From positions 186,001 to 250,000 of the forward strand of contig NZ_AUIE01000002.1 of NCBI RefSeq assembly GCF_000423545.1: a stretch of DNA of 64,000 nucleotides, in the 5' to 3' direction. Below, one piece after another: positions 62,812 through 64,000 of this stretch. Each line of letters opens with the position of its first letter. The stretch's first letter is position 1. The translations under genes were made by a program, and so were the position numbers. Source of the DNA: Metapseudomonas resinovorans DSM 21078 (GTDB lineage: Bacteria; Pseudomonadota; Gammaproteobacteria; Pseudomonadales; Pseudomonadaceae). The notes beneath the pieces were generated by a model that saw only the letters and a program-made list of their open reading frames with translations, searched no databases and was not told where the DNA came from.

Positions 62812-64000
62812 ATGCACAGCCCCGAACTGCTCTCCCCCGCCGGTACCCTCAAGGCCATGCGTCATGCCTTCGCCTATGGCGCCGATGCCGTGTATGCCGG
62901 CCAGCCGCGCTACAGCCTGCGGGTGCGCAACAACGAGTTCGACCACACCCACCTGGCCCTCGGTATTGCGGAAGCCCACGCGGCTGGCAAGCGCTTCTAC
63001 GTGGTGGTGAACATCGCCCCGCACAACGCCAAACTGCGAACCTTCCTCAAAGACCTGGAGCCCGTGATCGCCATGGGTCCGGATGCGCTGATCATGTCCG
63101 ATCCCGGCCTGATCATGCTGGTTCGCGAGTATTTCCCGCAGATGCCCATCCACCTCTCGGTGCAAGCCAATGCGGTGAACTGGGCCAGCGTGAAGTTCTG
63201 GCAGCAGCAGGGGCTGAGTCGGGTGATCCTGTCCCGCGAACTGTCCCTGGAGGAAATCGGCGAAATCCGCCAGCAGGTGCCCGGCATGGAACTGGAAGTC
63301 TTCGTCCACGGCGCCCTGTGCATGGCCTATTCGGGCCGCTGCCTGCTGTCCGGCTACCTCAATCATCGCGACCCCAACCAGGGCACCTGCACCAACGCCT
63401 GCCGCTGGCAGTACAACGCCCAAACAGCGCGCGAAGATGAGCTGGGCCAGGTAGTGCCGACCCTCGGCTGCGGCGCGAGCAGCGACCGGGTGTTCCTGCT
63501 GGAAGAAGCCAATCGCCCCGGCGAGCTGATGTCCGCCTGGGAGGATGAGCACGGCACCTACATCATGAATTCCAAGGACCTGCGCGCCGTGCATCACGTC
63601 GAGCGGCTGCTGCAGATGGGTGTGCACTCGTTGAAGATCGAGGGCCGCACCAAATCTCACTTCTATGTGGCACGTACCGCCCAGGCCTACCGCAAGGCCA
63701 TCGATGACGCCGTTGCCGGCCGCCCCTTCGACCGCGCCCTGATGGACGACCTCGAGTCCCTGGCCAACCGCGGCTACACCGAGGGTTTCCTGCGCCGCCA
63801 CGTACACGACGAGTACCAGAACTACGAACACGGCTACTCCCTGGCCGAGCGCCAGCAGTTCGTGGGCGAGCTGACCGGGGTGGTTCGCCAGGGCCTGGCG
63901 GAAGTACGGGTGAAGAATCACTTCGCGGTCGGCGACCGCCTGCAACTGATGACCCCACAGGGCAACCTGGATTTCCGCCTGGAAGCGCTGGAGAACCGCT
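62812..64000 (+). CDS. trhP: tRNA uridine-34 hydroxylation protein TrhP (peptidase U32 family), cut by window edge
   Basis: The first 396 residues are present. MHSPELLSPAGTLKAMRHAFAYGADAVYAGQPRYSLR is the U32-family start. The conserved segment is VFVHGALCMAYSGRCLLSGYLNHRDPNQGTCTNACRW, whose Cys residues probably hold an Fe-S cluster, followed by NSKDLRAVHHVERLLQMGVHSLKIEGRTKS. YegQ/TrhP uses prephenate to form 5-hydroxyuridine in tRNA wobble positions (family knowledge). Start ATG 62812. Confidence 0.92.
   Translation, partial: MHSPELLSPAGTLKAMRHAFAYGADAVYAGQPRYSLRVRNNEFDHTHLALGIAEAHAAGKRFYVVVNIAPHNAKLRTFLKDLEPVIAMGPDALIMSDPGLIMLVREYFPQMPIHLSVQANAVNWASVKFWQQQGLSRVILSRELSLEEIGEIRQQVPGMELEVFVHGALCMAYSGRCLLSGYLNHRDPNQGTCTNACRWQYNAQTAREDELGQVVPTLGCGASSDRVFLLEEANRPGELMSAWEDEHGTYIMNSKDLRAVHHVERLLQMGVHSLKIEGRTKSHFYVARTAQAYRKAIDDAVAGRPFDRALMDDLESLANRGYTEGFLRRHVHDEYQNYEHGYSLAERQQFVGELTGVVRQGLAEVRVKNHFAVGDRLQLMTPQGNLDFRLEALENR

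Overview
This 64 kb window is ordinary chromosome from a high-GC Pseudomonas. Gene content and gene order match the stretch of the P. aeruginosa chromosome that runs from oxyR-recG through phoBR-pst to the pyruvate carboxylase and zwf genes (established knowledge of that genome, recalled and not searched). The protein families, the GTG/ATG starts with Shine-Dalgarno sites and the REP-type intergenic repeats all agree. I see no rRNA, tRNA, CRISPR array, prophage or intact insertion sequence. The closest thing to a mobile element is a MITE-like 141 bp inverted-repeat element between ubiC and ubiA.

Layout. 1-3.8 kb: an AraC-type regulator cut by the window edge, an SDR/epimerase, and the exbB-exbD-tonB operon that energises TonB receptors. 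3.8-11.2 kb: oxyR-recG (overlapping), a YbaK/HDOD protein, an SCP2 lipid-binding protein, HU, and the rubredoxin electron-transfer set rubA1-rubA2-rubB. 11.3-13.4 kb: ubiC-ubiA for ubiquinone and a small secreted protein. 13.6-26.6 kb: the phosphate regulon, with phoB-phoR, a CorC/HlyC transporter, an M23 peptidase, a response regulator, phoU, pstB, pstA, pstC and pstS. I can see PhoB boxes in front of phoB, pstC and pstS. 26.6-38 kb: a sorbosone-type dehydrogenase, an MHS/MFS transporter, an acyl-CoA thioesterase, a four-gene HlyD/ABC export operon with two different FtsX permeases, and a divergent TRAP transporter (dctP against dctQ-dctM). 38-45.5 kb: mutarotase, DUF3299 protein, GlsB-like membrane protein, purEK, adhA, LysR and aspA. 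45.6-54.9 kb: a MocR regulator divergent from paiB and two GNAT acetyltransferases, an XRE regulator, an alanine/glycine symporter, asparaginase, a double-CBS protein, a small Cys-containing repeat protein and aqpZ. 54.9-64 kb: two-subunit pyruvate carboxylase with its LysR regulator, small proteins, an RccR-type RpiR regulator divergent from zwf, and trhP cut by the right edge.

How it fits together. The window mixes core housekeeping (recG, HU, ubiCA, purEK, trhP), stress and nutrient sensing (oxyR, PhoBR/Pst) and central carbon routing (pyruvate carboxylase, zwf, aspA, RccR).

The main features outside the genes are: (i) a family of palindromic repeats built on GTAGGATGGGT...AAACCCATC that occurs only in gaps between convergent genes; (ii) candidate operators in divergent promoters (RccR, PycR, MocR, PhoB); (iii) a terminator-shaped hairpin in the purE leader; and (iv) a hairpin-rich segment at 53.5 kb next to a small secreted repeat protein. 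No clearly new multi-gene system is evident. Items (iii) and (iv), the ubiC-ubiA element and the export operon are the best candidates for something undescribed.
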